NCBI GenBank assembly: GCA_030144725.1
Contig: JASKMD010000031.1
Span: 6,378,808 to 6,442,807, forward strand
DNA: 64,000 bases
Source: Haematococcus lacustris
Taxonomy: Eukaryota > Chlorophyta > Chlorophyceae > Chlamydomonadales > Haematococcaceae
Direction of reading: 5' to 3'
Part shown: positions 29,963 through 49,635 of the stretch, in pieces
Numbering within the stretch: the first letter of the stretch is position 1
Layout: every line of letters starts with the position of its first letter
Notes under the pieces: generated by a model
The model's input: the letters and a program-made list of their open reading frames with translations, nothing else
Databases searched by the model: none
Told to the model about the DNA's origin: nothing
Program-made: the position numbers and the translations under genes

Positions 29963-30061
29963 CGGGTCCTGCTGCCCGTTTAGGCTGCCGTCGTTACTAG
30001 GAAGCGTAGTCGTGAGTTGAAGTTACGGTCCGAAAAAGTGGCTACCCCCGTAATGTGGAGG

Positions 30062-30276
30062 TGTTACCTGGAGGGAGTGCCTTTCACACTGTTTACCGAT
30101 GCACAGCATAATCCAAGCAGTGCCGACGCACAGCATGATCCGTGTGCAGCGAGCCGGGGAACACGTACTTCCCGGGGCCGGCACTGACCCAGTCTGTTAG
30201 CTTGTTGGATGAAACGACTTAGAAGTCGTAAGTATGTAACATAGCATTGATATGTCGCTGTAGAGTATGGTAGAGG
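30062..30276. other. Pre-insertion flank with an 80-bp segment shared with 35.7 kb
   Basis: 30110-30188 is nearly the same as 35729-35806 (both contain GAGCCGGGGAACACGTACTT). At 35.7 kb this covers an intron end and the start of a WD40-gene exon, so the copy here is a DNA-level duplication. Nothing else was recognised. Confidence 0.6.
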
Positions 30277-31464
30277 ATGCAGCGAAACAGGCAGCGTAAA
30301 CGTAATCGTAATGCCTCGGACATTGAAGTTGACCGCGAGGTTGAGGCTCAGCCAGAGCCAAGCCAGGCGCAGAAGAGCAAGAAGGCCAGCGGTGAAGCGC
30401 GCAGGGACCGGCACGACAAGAACACATGGCATGCGAAGAAGGCCAAACGGCATACCGTGATGAGGGGTGTGTGCGCTGCTGGTCTAGAGGCGGGCGCGGT
30501 CGTGGCGTCCGAAATGGTCGAGGCGCGGGTCGTCACGCAACTCCAGGCTTGGGTGGAGGCCTGCAGCATGAGAGCGCTGCTCGGGAGCTTGCTACTGGGC
30601 CTCGCGGTGACTTGACCTGAGCTCACAATGTGTCTCTCCTTGTGTGCCCTGGCTGCAGACTGTCAAGGGTGCCAAGGTACGTTGCAACTCGGCAGCCACA
30701 GGTCGCCCCCTGGCCCTGGCCTATGGGGCAGCAAGCTTCAGTGGCAGTGGCAGCATTGGCAGCAAGGGTGTGCCTGTCAAGCAGATGCGACGGGAGGCAT
30801 GCAAGCAGTTCCCCGGGCGTGTGGTGCTGGTGCATGAGTTCCGGACCAGCCGGGTCAGCTCTGCCCGCACCAACGTGGTGGCAGGTCAGGCTGAGTCCTT
30901 TAGGTGAGAGACCTCAGATGCATTCGGCCAATGCGACCCCGGGAAGACGAACATGGCGACAGTGGCCCACGAGGAGCGGTACCGCTCCGGCTCTGTGAAG
31001 TCCGTGTGGTAGCGCAGCCTGTAGGAGTAGAGTCATTACACGCAACGTAGGAGTAGAGTCATTACATAGCTGTCTAGACTGTGCCGTGCACTGCTCAGGC
31101 TATACATGGCTTGGCTTAACACTTGGTTTGGCAAGGAAGGGTCTTACAAGTGAGCATTGACATATGTTGCATTGCAGGTGGTTGTACCCTGTGCGCAGCA
31201 TGGCGACGCGGTCCCGGATCCGGGGCTTGATGTGCTCTACAAGCAATGGTCAAAAGCATCAAGCGCAGGTTCTACGACCGTGACGTGTCAGCCGCGCTGA
31301 ACATCGCCCGCATTGCAGCCGGGCCGGGCCGCCCACGCGAGCTCAGCAGCTGGTTGGGCCGCCCCGCCATGTCTAACCCAGGCAGAGTGGGCCAGGAGTG
31401 GGTGCAAGTGCGCGACAGAGGCCTGAAGCGGAAGTGGCAGCGGCGGCACCAGCGGCAGCGATAG
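30277..31464 (+). pseudogene. Fanzor (eukaryotic TnpB-like) RuvC nuclease, incomplete copy
   Basis: Fanzors are RNA-guided DNA endonucleases related to TnpB. The segment at 30658-30903 encodes LALAYGAASFSGSGSIGSK followed by VVLVHEFRTSRVSS, the RuvC-II motif (Glu near 30834). An intron-like gap follows (GTGAGA at 30905, acceptor TTGCATTGCAG at 31180). The last part encodes YDRDVSAALNIARI (RuvC-III Asp near 31285) and a basic tail ending at TAG 31464. The same two blocks occur in the copy at 39.5-43 kb, which also has RuvC-I. No RuvC-I is visible here, the zinc-finger cysteines between RuvC-II and III are missing, and the frame before DRDVSAALN has a TGA. An N-terminal basic exon (30277-30615, ATG start, KRNRNAS) may belong to it. 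I read it as an internally deleted relic. Confidence 0.65.
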
Positions 31465-31768
31465 TGACATGTGTATCATGCCATGAGCCAAACAAACAAA
31501 CAATACGATTGCCCCTTACAAAGGGGATGCGTGTGCGCTGGAGTGTGCAAAGGGTAGGGCTCTAGCGAGTAGGTTAGGGACACAGTCCCGACTCCAAGGT
31601 TAAGGACGCACACCGGTCTCTCACTGTTGTGGAGAAGTGTAGGGGGCTCCACAGGAGGATAGGGATACAACATTGTTGGTATATCCATTCAGATATATCT
31701 ACTGTCATACAGGTAGTTGTATGGCAGAGCTGTTTACCGATCACAAACGAGTCTCATTGCTCTGCCCA
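31465..31768. other. No gene recognised
   Basis: Region between the Fanzor relic and the 603-bp element. I see no motif or repeat here. Confidence 0.4.
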
Positions 31769-31781
31769 CCCAAAAGGTGCG

Positions 31782-32384
31782 AAAGAAAGAAAGAAAAGAA
31801 AGAAAACTACTCCGGTACAAACCGGCGTGCATTAAGGGAGGAGCTTCCGCCTGTGGCGCGGCCTGCTCCCACCTCCAAACGACTTACACAGGCTGGACAT
31901 GTCCCCACCAAGCTGCCCTAGTTGTAGCCACAGACCACAGCTAGCACCCAAGGCAAACAAAGAGGCATGAGAGGAGCAAAGACTAGTGCACTCGGCAGCT
32001 GGCCTTATCTCTTCTCCTCGTTGACGAGAGCAATTCCAGCCTTGTCCGCCGGATGTCGCACTAAAAGCTGAAGTTCAGGCTCCAAAAGTCCAAACTTCAG
32101 CTGTCAGCCAACGTCCCGCGTTGAGGTAGCTCTGCTCCCTCCTTGACGACGCCAGCAACTCCACAACAGCTCGGTGACCCGCAGCGGTCGTGTGCGGCAC
32201 CCGGACCTCGTTTGTATTCCGCTGGACAAAGCGGTGCCCGTTCAAGCCTGGGAAGGCTTTCCCGTTGCATCCCTATTTATATACCGCTGGGTGCGGTGGT
32301 GAGGTAGCTTAGCCAATCCGTGCGACCGAAGTCAACGCGGATTGTTACCAGGGCCACCGCGTGGAGGTGCCTCACCGCCAGCCC
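31782..32384 (-). mobile_element. 603-bp SINE-like element with LINE-shared 3' tail
   Basis: Flanked by a perfect 13-bp target-site duplication CCCAAAAGGTGCG (31769-31781 and 32385-32397). Read leftward it ends in a (TTTC)n tail. Its last 75 bp or so (31805-31873) match the 3' end of the 13.7-kb LINE (16327-16396), including ACCGGCGTGCATTAAGGGAG on the plus strand. Upstream of that the two are unrelated. It has no reading frame of note. A TATA-like TATATAAATAG lies at 32273-32284 on the minus strand. Sharing only the 3' tail is typical of SINEs moved by a partner LINE; a 5'-truncated relative of another LINE is the alternative. Confidence 0.75.
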
Positions 32385-32725
32385 CCCAAAAGGTGCGGTA
32401 TAGTCTTCACGCTCGTTGGATATACCTTCTGTCACGATTTAAATTGCACCTGCAGTCCCTGCCTGGCAGAATCTGTGGTCCACCCAGCATAATACTACAT
32501 CCCAGCCTCCTTCATCAGCCCTTGCCAGTTCTCTCATCCTTACGTTCCTGGCAGAGAGCTCTAGGATCAGTAACACTCCAATGCATCATGCGCAGGTCAG
32601 CACCGGAGCTTACCTTAAAAATTTGAACAACCCTCCGCTCTCACTCATGTCTGCAGGCCGACCCCACTCATGTCTGTCGCTAGATTAGCCAGCCAAGTGC
32701 GCCTGGTAGGTACATTCAGTGAGCT

Positions 32726-35397
32726 ATGGACCCGCGATCGAGAAAGCACCGGTGGTTGGACGAACATGAAGAGCAGCGACGACGCGAGGAGGAGGATGCA
32801 AGGCAACGGGTGCGACATAGTGCTGCCACCTTCGTGTCCATCTGCCGGACATGGATTGTGTCGTTGCATTGCGTCAACAGGAAGAGGAACTAAAGCGCCA
32901 GCTGCATGAAGAGGAGCAACGTAGGCTTAAGGAGGCGCAGGAGGCAGCAGCTAGGGCAGCTGAAGAGGAGCAGCGCCGTATCAAGGAGGAGGAGGAACGC
33001 AGAGCTCTTGCGGAGCAACAGAGAAAGGCCAAGGAGGATGAAGAGCGCAGGTTAAGGGAAGAGGAGCAAGCAATAGCCGCTGCAGCTGCACTGGCAGCAG
33101 CAGCAGCGGCGGCGGCGGCAGCGGCAGCAGCAGCTGCTGAGCGTAAAGCCAAGGTAGGGGGCTGATGGTGACTCTCATCAATTGCCTCTTAGGGATGCCC
33201 TGACTTCAACCCCTTAGCTGCAATGCTGTCCTGGGTTGGTCACTTATCTGAGGGCTGATGGGCCACCCTTACCTGTTCGCAGCGCCTAGTGAGCATGTGG
33301 TTGTCTGCTTCAGGAAGAAGCTGCTGCCAGGGAGGAAGCATTGCAGCAGCAGCTTCTTGAAGAGCAGCAACAGCTAGCAGCAGCAAAGGCAGCCAAGGCT
33401 GAAGCAGAGCAGCTTGCAAGGCTCGAGGAGCAGGCAAAAGCAGAGAAGGAGGAGCTAGCTCGCCGTCAGAAAGCAGAACAGGTGGGCTTGCACGGCAGCT
33501 GTGCAGTTGCTGTGGTCGATGGTTGGAGTGTGGCAAACCAGTGCAGCAATTACGTCACCAAGCTATGTACATTGCAGAGTACTGAGCTAGCAAGCCATGC
33601 TTACATGCAGGCTCGGGCTGAGCTGGCTCTGGCTCAAGAGCGTAAAGCACGGGAACTGGAGGCCGCTAAGAAGAAATCAGCGCGTTTGGCGCTGACCTCT
33701 GGCATCGATGACGACCTGTTTACCACCATCCCCACTGTGCATGTGGGCGTCACTAAGAAGGTAGCAGGCAACTGGCCACACTGGGGATGGCAGCACGGTT
33801 GCACTGTCTCGCCCACTGCTCTGCCATGGCCCTTGCTGCAGGTCCCACCTGCCAGACAGGTCAACCGGGCGGCAGCTGCAGGGCAGTCCAAAGCCAGCAC
33901 CCAAGTGCGAAGCACAGTGAGTGTCCACAGCCGCCAGTGCTTGATTGACCACCTGGCTGTAGTGTGCTAGCTAGCTGCATGTACACCTCCCTACCCACCT
34001 TAGCAACCACTGTGTTAGCTTGTGTAGCTTGCTGTCTTAGCAAAGCAGGCCACACCAGGCAGCGCCGCACTAGGGATGAGCACCAATGCCATGCAGGGCG
34101 CTGGGGAGGGGGCTGTGGCAGAACGGAAGGTCAAGCTGGCTGGCGCACAGGCGGATGTCAGTGCAGCAGCAACAACGCCACGCCTGCAGCAGCATGGCAG
34201 TGCCACAGCATCCAGTGAGAAGGCCGAGCTAAGCAGGCAGTCCCAGCCCACCAGCAAGCCAATCACTGCCGTGCAAAGTAAAGCTGCTGGGCTGGCTCTG
34301 GCAAAAACTGGCAGTGATGAGCTGAATGGAGTACGCACCTTGGGTGCGGCATCTGCCCTCCCTGCCATGGAGGCCTTCACCAGCAAAACCAAGGCTGCAT
34401 CTGAGGAACCCAACCAGCCTGTCAATGAGTCCACAGGAGCAGCAAGCAGCGCAGATGGTCAGGCAGGTGGCGCCCAGGACCAGCAGGAGGCCGTGGCAGA
34501 GGGTGCAACACCCTCCCCAGCAGCAGCAGGGGTGGCTGGCCAAGGTAGCCTGGTGCATTCTGGAGTGGGCGGGAGCTTACACCCAGATACACACCCACCA
34601 AAGGCAGGCAAGCGCTCCCGGTCCAGACAGGATGGAGCAGACGTACCTGCAGCCCAGCTAGCTGGTGAGGGGCCCTTGCCCGCATCTCACACCGTCAGCC
34701 CGCCCAAAGCAGGCAAGAAGCGTGCACGGGGCAACGGCAGCACCGCCCAGGCAAGCAGCAAGCAGGCAGCAGAGTCAGCATTGGATGCACACCCTGCAGC
34801 AGCCCAGACTGGCGCAGACCCTCATCAGCAATACATGGTGGAGTGCACGCTGGAGTCCAGCTGCCAGCCGCCAGGCAGCAGCCACATGCCTGGCTCCAGT
34901 GCAGGTGGCCTGCGCTGTGACCTGTCAGCCAGTCATGCCCCCGGCCAGGCTGACTCACAGGCCCAAGCTCAAGTCGCCATGGTGGACCTCAGCAAGCTGC
35001 AGTCATTCGAGCAGCTGTGGGCTTGCTTGGAAGCAGCCTTTGTGAGCCCGCCTCTGTTGGACCTGGGAGCTGGGCTGTTGAGCCAAGGGTGAGTCCGAGC
35101 TAAAAGCCAGCGTCAGGGCGACTGGTGGCTTACCACTGCAGCCCAGCCAGCAGCCCAGCCAGCAGCCCAGCCAGCAGAGGTGCATGGAGCACTAGGAGCA
35201 TGCAGCCATGTGTTGTGCAATGAACAGGAAATGCTTCAGTGATGCACTGCGTGGGTGTGATGTCGTGCTTCTGTAGGTGCATGTTGCGCCTCTGCTACTG
35301 CGACATTGACGGGGACTGGCTAACTATCACTCCGGACGAGTCATGGCCCGTGTTTGCAGCTGCAGCACGCAAACTGTTGATTGCAGGCAGATGCTGA
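32726..35397 (+). CDS. Coiled-coil protein with C-terminal PB1-like domain, 636 aa
   Basis: Seven exons with agreeing phases: 32726-32809, 32881-33153, 33314-33481, 33611-33760, 33842-33916, 34049-35088 and 35277-35397 (1911 nt with stop). The N-terminal 220 residues are a Glu/Arg/Ala/Gln-rich single helix or coiled coil (EEQRRRE, LKRQLHEEEQRRLKEAQ) with a 16-alanine run. A basic segment and a long low-complexity linker follow. The last 80 residues read VDLSKLQSFEQLWACLEAAF, then LRLCYCDIDGDWLTITPDES and WPVFAAAARKLLI. That resembles a PB1 domain with the acidic OPCA-type face (D-x-D-G-D) and the DxxW(P)xF ending seen in plant ARF and Aux/IAA PB1 domains. PB1 domains mediate head-to-tail protein association. 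No DNA-binding domain is seen. Function unknown; a scaffold role is an inference. Confidence 0.75.
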
Positions 35398-35760
35398 ACC
35401 AAGATCATGCTGTTATTGAAGAAAGTGCATGCAGGATCTATCATGCATGTGTTGACGATGAGCTATGTACAAGCCTCTGGGCATTGTGCGCCTAGTTCAG
35501 CAGGGAGCAGATGTGTGCCTAGCCATGCACATCGGTTCAAACCACACTGGTTCAAATCTAGCTCAAATGCTCGTCCTTCTCGCTGCTCGAGTGCTGGCGG
35601 TGTATGGCTAGGACACAAGGGATGGACGCGCCGGATGATGTTCCCTTCGACGGAAGGTGAATGGAGCGAATGCCGATGTGGGATCGCATGAGCGCCGAGC
35701 TGCACCGTGGTGCTGCAACTTATCCAAGCAGTGCCGATACACAGCATGATCCGTGTGCAG
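35398..35760. other. Intergenic; 5' exons of the WD40 gene may lie here
   Basis: Between the PB1 gene and the first WD40-gene exon I can support. An upstream exon must exist because the exon at 35761 starts in mid-codon, but I could not choose one. Confidence 0.4.
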
Positions 35761-45657
<9,897 letters not shown>

Positions 45658-46430
45658 GGGGACTGATTGCTGTTATGGGTGACGTGTTTTGAGAAGCTAG
45701 CTCAAAACTGAGCTTTTACTTTATGTACAGTGGAAAGTTTAAAGCCAGGTCCCACAAGGTTTTTGTTTTTTCACAGCCGTGCCAATTACATTAGTTGAAG
45801 GAAGACCACAAGTACTCTTTGGCAAAATGTACCGTGAGCCATTTGATGCCGCGCTTACACAGCCGTGATCAGCGAGCCTTCCCGATATGCCTACTGCATC
45901 AAAGGGCCTGCACGGCCTGAGCGCCCACCAACCCTTGCCACGTGTCCAGGTGGCAAGGTTACTGTAGATAGATGCGGCGCTCTTATTAAAGCGGTTGCCA
46001 GTAGGTACGGTCTACAACAGCGCTAGCGCGAGGGCAGGCGGTTATGTTCGGTAACCGGGTGGCTCGCATCTCGCATCAGGCTGCCGTAGCTCGCTCGCAA
46101 CATGCCTAAGCCCTCATCCTCCACCACATTAAAGCATATACTATGAGCTGCAGGCAGCATGTCCGAAGTGCCTTACGACGACATTCATTGAGAGGGCAGA
46201 TAAATGCGTATGTCGGAGCAGCAGAAAGAAGAGGCCGTTGCAGCTCAAGCAGCACATGTGGCAAGGTTCAGCCAGGACATCGCGCCATTTCTGCAACCTT
46301 CTGGGAACCACGACAAATGAATTAGGTCAGTGTGTCTGGTAGGGGTCTAAGCATGCGCCGTGAACATGTGTTTGACACAGGCTGCTATAGACAGCCAGCA
46401 ACAACAGACTGCATAGACATCTGGTTGACA
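45658..46430. other. No gene recognised; WD40 gene 3' flank
   Basis: Lower GC than its surroundings and with no coding motif. It probably holds the 3' untranslated region of the WD40 gene. Confidence 0.4.
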
Positions 46431-46725
46431 CTACTGCTTGCAATACTCCGCGATGCGCTCAACTAGTTGCCGCCTGTTCTTACCCACGGACCCCACCCCC
46501 AACTTCTGGCTCAGATGCTTCAGCTCCTCCACCGTCATGCCTTTGGAACGCAGAGCAGGCAAGGGTGGCTCAAACCATGGCAGCCGTGAGCTCCAGCACA
46601 ACACTGTGGTGGTGGGAGTGCCAATGGCACATCCACCGGCTGCTGTTGGACTGCGCCCACAGCTGCTCATGTCGGAGGACTACCCGGTCCAGAGCTGCCA
46701 GCACGGCACAGTGCACCATGATCTT
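46431..46725 (-). pseudogene. Gene fragment with SAP-like C-terminus
   Basis: Reading leftward, one frame gives HCAVLAALDRVVLRHEQLW and then LELTAAM. Another frame gives LRSKGMTVEELKHLSQKLGV followed by NRRQLVERIAEYCKQ and a stop at 46431. The latter resembles a SAP helix-extended-loop-helix (nucleic-acid binding) motif. The two parts are separated by a stop or an unrecognised intron at about 46565. The upstream side is cut off by the retroelement fragment starting near 46734. Gene identity unknown. Confidence 0.35.
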
Positions 46726-46733
46726 CACGTCCG

Positions 46734-47567
46734 GTACGGTAGAGAAGGGCAGTGCGTTGCGCGCGTGTGGAGATGTTCGTGTCGGTCATCACCCTTTCGC
46801 CAGCTCCTTTCGCAACGGCTTTGGTGATCTCCTGGGACATCTTGTAATAGATACCGTCTTGGTTGGCGAGACCGAGGCCGTGCTTGCGGTGCATGTGTGC
46901 TCGCACGCTGTGGCGGCAATCCGGCAGTGGGGCGGGGGTGTCGCCGTCGGCTTCGTTGTTGAGCCAGGTGTTGGGCTCTTTCCGTGTGGTTGGGCTGTAG
47001 GCCGGGGTGTTGGCGAGCTCTGGGTGTAGTGCCGCGTGCTTGGCGAGGGCATCGGCGCCTTCGTTGCCGATGACGCCCGAGTGGGCCCGGACTTTGAGGA
47101 AATGAATTGTCACGGGGCTGTCAATGATAAGGGTAGCGATGGCTGTCAGGATGTCGTTATGTCTGTGGGTGATGAGCGACATCGGGTTAGCGAGGGCTCG
47201 GCGGATCTGGTAGAGGGAGCAGAGGCTGTCGGTGGCGATGCGTGTGGCCCCCGCTTTGAGTGCCGCGTGTATCGCTGTGAGTTCCGCCTTGTTGATGGTG
47301 TTGCTTTCTGGGTCATCCATGGCGACGGTGACAAGGACGTTGTTTTCCGGGATATAGACCCCCACACCGACGTGCGCTGGGTAAGCCCCGGAGGGCTTGA
47401 TGCAGCTGCCATCCGAGTACGCGATCGTGGCCCATTCGTTGGTGGCCATCCGTGGCTGCGTCGTGGAGTGTTCCGTGAGCTAGTTGTGGCTGCGTTGGTG
47501 CCCCGAGGTGGGGAGGTCCCTGTCCAACGGCAGGCGCATGTGTTGTTTGTGGCCGCTAGGGGGTGTG
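46734..47567 (-). mobile_element. Dualen-like ORF2 fragment, right-hand part of the RNase H region
   Basis: Closely matches 17126-17955 of the 13.7-kb element, so it covers the RNase H domain (AYSDGSC, KAELTAIHAALKAG, IATDSL, GNEGADALAKHA) and its C-terminal flank. It is truncated near 46734, before the CCHC knuckle and nuclease. It is split at 47567 by the chromovirus and resumes at 58742. A TAG near 47480 and other changes show it is dead. Confidence 0.9.
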
Positions 47568-47781
47568 TGTTACGGTGCAAGGCTTCCCATGCCATGTAAT
47601 GGTAACCCTGCGCTCGCGATCGGTCCAAGAGTGTGACGACGACCAATGACCGGTGTCAAACGCTGGGTTCGACTCCCAGGCGGACGTCCTGTGCTAGCAC
47701 GCGCAGCTCTAACGAATCTCTGCCCTCGTCCGTTGAATTGGTCTAGTCACTCCGCGAGAATAGAGAAGTGCCACCGCAACA
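47568..47781 (+). repeat. 5' LTR of chromovirus
   Basis: Contains CTGGGTTCGACTCCCAG (47663-47679), a tRNA T-arm-like hairpin with a perfect pol III B-box GGTTCGACTCC. Four bases after the LTR is TGGTTTCCGACCA (47786-47798), the likely primer-binding site. Confidence 0.93.
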
Positions 47782-47988
47782 GCGGTGGTTTCCGACCAAC
47801 CCCGCTACGCGATTTCTGGAAGGACATCGACATCAGCACTACCTGTAGGGACTACATGTCGAACGGGGACGCAGTCACCATGGCGGAGGCCGAGCTGGCA
47901 GCCCTCGACTTGGGTATGGCCTGCTAGAGCTTTAGCGCACTAGGTGTTCGCCTCTCAATAGACTTTACACTGTCTAGTCGTGGTTAGC

Positions 47989-49623
47989 ATGCAGCCTGCA
48001 GCCAGTGGGCAAAGGCCCAAGACGTTGTTGCCTGCAGTTATGTCTGCAGCTAAGAGAGCTGAACTGCAGCATGCTTCGAATCAGGCTAATGTCTCTACTA
48101 AAGACGTGCTTGCAATGTTGGGTGTGCCCTCTGCACGTGTCTCGTTTGCAGAGGTGCCTAGGTCTCCTAGCGGGGCCGGTCATCGTGCGGAAGGCACTTT
48201 GACGAGTTTGTCTCTCGAGGAGCTCCAGCAGGAGCTACAGCGCCGGCAGGGATCAGCCCATGTCAGCCCTGCCTCAGCTGTGCCTGTCAGTGCCGCTGCT
48301 GTCATTGTGCAAAGTGGTGGCCCTATGCACGCCGGTGGCCCTAGTGGCACGGGTGGTAGTGGTTCAACCCTCGGCAGTGGTGCAGCCAGCTCCCTTGGCA
48401 GTGGTGACCGTGTCGGGTCGGGCGACCCGAGCGGGGGCAGTGGTCCCGGGGGCAGTGGCCCCAGCGGGTTCGGCGGGCATGGAGGCCCTGGGGGTCCTGG
48501 TGGCCCTAGTGGTCCTGGCGGCCCCAGTGGTCCTGGAGGGCCTGGTGGGCCAGGCGGGCCAGGCGGCCCTGGTGGTCCGGGGGGCCCTAGCGGCCCGGAT
48601 GGAGGAGCCGGGGGTGGCAACGGCGTGGATGGTGCTGCCCGCGGGGCTCAACCACAGGTGAGCAGCTTTAGGGCTGTGATGCCATCTCCTAAAGAGTGGA
48701 GTGTGAATGATACTGAGAAAGGACGTAACGCAAAGCTGTTCATGCTTGAAGTGCACCGTTGGGCTAAGGCAGCCAACTTGCCGCTGTGTGATGCTGTGCT
48801 GATGCACGTGGCTGAACCCATCAAAGAGGCTATGTATGCCGTGCTTGAGCAGGTGGGAGTGGAGAGTGACCAGATGCCAAATGCGGAGACCCAAGCGCTC
48901 TTTGAGGAGCTGGTGGGTGTTAACACAGTGCAAGTCACACATGATGCAACCCGGCGGCTCATCAACAAAGAGTGTGTGCAGGGAGAGCAGTCAGTTGCAC
49001 AGTACAATGTGGTGTTCCGGTTGTTGGCGCAGAAGGTGCCATCACTCCCTCCTCTGGCCTTATGTGAACTGTATGTGCAAGGGCTGAATCATGACATGCG
49101 ACGTGAATGTGCTGTCATGACTAACGGGCAGCCATGGACAGACCTGAATGACCTGATGCTGTTTGCTGTGGGCAGACAGAAGTCCAAGCAGGCAGGCCAG
49201 CTCACCAATGCACCTGGTTTGGTAGCGGTAGCACGGGCTGTGCGCGGTCGTGGCCGTGCCAAGAGTGGTGGTGTGGATGACCGATCGCAGATCCAAGTGA
49301 TGCGGAAGCATGTGGCAAGGAACATCCACGCTGTGTATGGCACGTCGCTGGGGACAGCAGGCCGTGGAGCTGGCCCTAGCAGTGGCCACAGGGGTGGCCG
49401 CGGTGGTGGGCGCCACGGAAGCAGCGGACGTGACCACAACGGCAACGGCAAGCGTCCGGCTGGCCATCAGGGCGGCAGGGACGCCAAGGGCCCAGTCAAG
49501 TGCTACAACTGCAACGGGCTGGGGCATATTGCCCGTGACTGCCCATCACCACCACAGCAGGGTGGAGCAGGAGGGTCAGGAGGAGCTGGAGCTGGCGGCA
49601 GCGGGGTGCGAGCTAATGCCTAG
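47989..49623 (+). CDS. Chromovirus Gag
   Basis: About 544 residues from ATG 47989. A basic/Ala N-terminus leads to a Gly/Pro/Ser-rich collagen-like stretch (GPGGPSGPGGP, 48490-48620). A retrotransposon Gag domain follows (EWSVNDTEKGRNAKLFMLE, YNVVFRLLAQKVPSL, YVQGLNHDMRREC). Arg/Gly repeats precede a CCHC knuckle CYNCNGLGHIARDC. It ends at TAG 49621-49623, with pol in the same frame immediately after. It packages the element RNA. Confidence 0.93.
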   Translation: MQPAASGQRPKTLLPAVMSAAKRAELQHASNQANVSTKDVLAMLGVPSARVSFAEVPRSPSGAGHRAEGTLTSLSLEELQQELQRRQGSAHVSPASAVPVSAAAVIVQSGGPMHAGGPSGTGGSGSTLGSGAASSLGSGDRVGSGDPSGGSGPGGSGPSGFGGHGGPGGPGGPSGPGGPSGPGGPGGPGGPGGPGGPGGPSGPDGGAGGGNGVDGAARGAQPQVSSFRAVMPSPKEWSVNDTEKGRNAKLFMLEVHRWAKAANLPLCDAVLMHVAEPIKEAMYAVLEQVGVESDQMPNAETQALFEELVGVNTVQVTHDATRRLINKECVQGEQSVAQYNVVFRLLAQKVPSLPPLALCELYVQGLNHDMRRECAVMTNGQPWTDLNDLMLFAVGRQKSKQAGQLTNAPGLVAVARAVRGRGRAKSGGVDDRSQIQVMRKHVARNIHAVYGTSLGTAGRGAGPSSGHRGGRGGGRHGSSGRDHNGNGKRPAGHQGGRDAKGPVKCYNCNGLGHIARDCPSPPQQGGAGGSGGAGAGGSGVRANA

Positions 49624-49635
49624 GAAGTTGCCCTG

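Larger units (their letters stand above)
16307..30049 (-). mobile_element. Full-length Dualen (RandI)-like non-LTR retrotransposon, 13.7 kb
   Basis: Transcribed leftward. The 3' end is a (TTC)n tail (on plus, GAA repeats from 16307 to about 16326). A perfect 12-bp target-site duplication GTAATGTGGAGG flanks it (16295-16306 and 30050-30061), so both ends are fixed and the copy looks complete. It holds a short 5' leader (30049-29963), ORF1 (29962-24461), ORF2 (24531-16420) and about 110 bp of 3' sequence. A protein with both APE and restriction-like endonucleases plus RNase H and a cysteine protease is the defining combination of Dualen elements known from Chlamydomonas. ORF1 and ORF2 have no premature stops. 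Confidence 0.93.

Noticed and set aside
30064..30453. 129-codon minus-strand frame as a gene divergent from the Fanzor relic
   Set aside because: It overlaps the 80-bp duplicated segment and the basic plus-strand exon and shows no family motif.
47663..47679. A tRNA gene around the GGTTCGACTCC motif
   Set aside because: The T-arm-like hairpin is clear, but no acceptor stem, D-arm or anticodon arm can be folded around it, and it sits inside an LTR.
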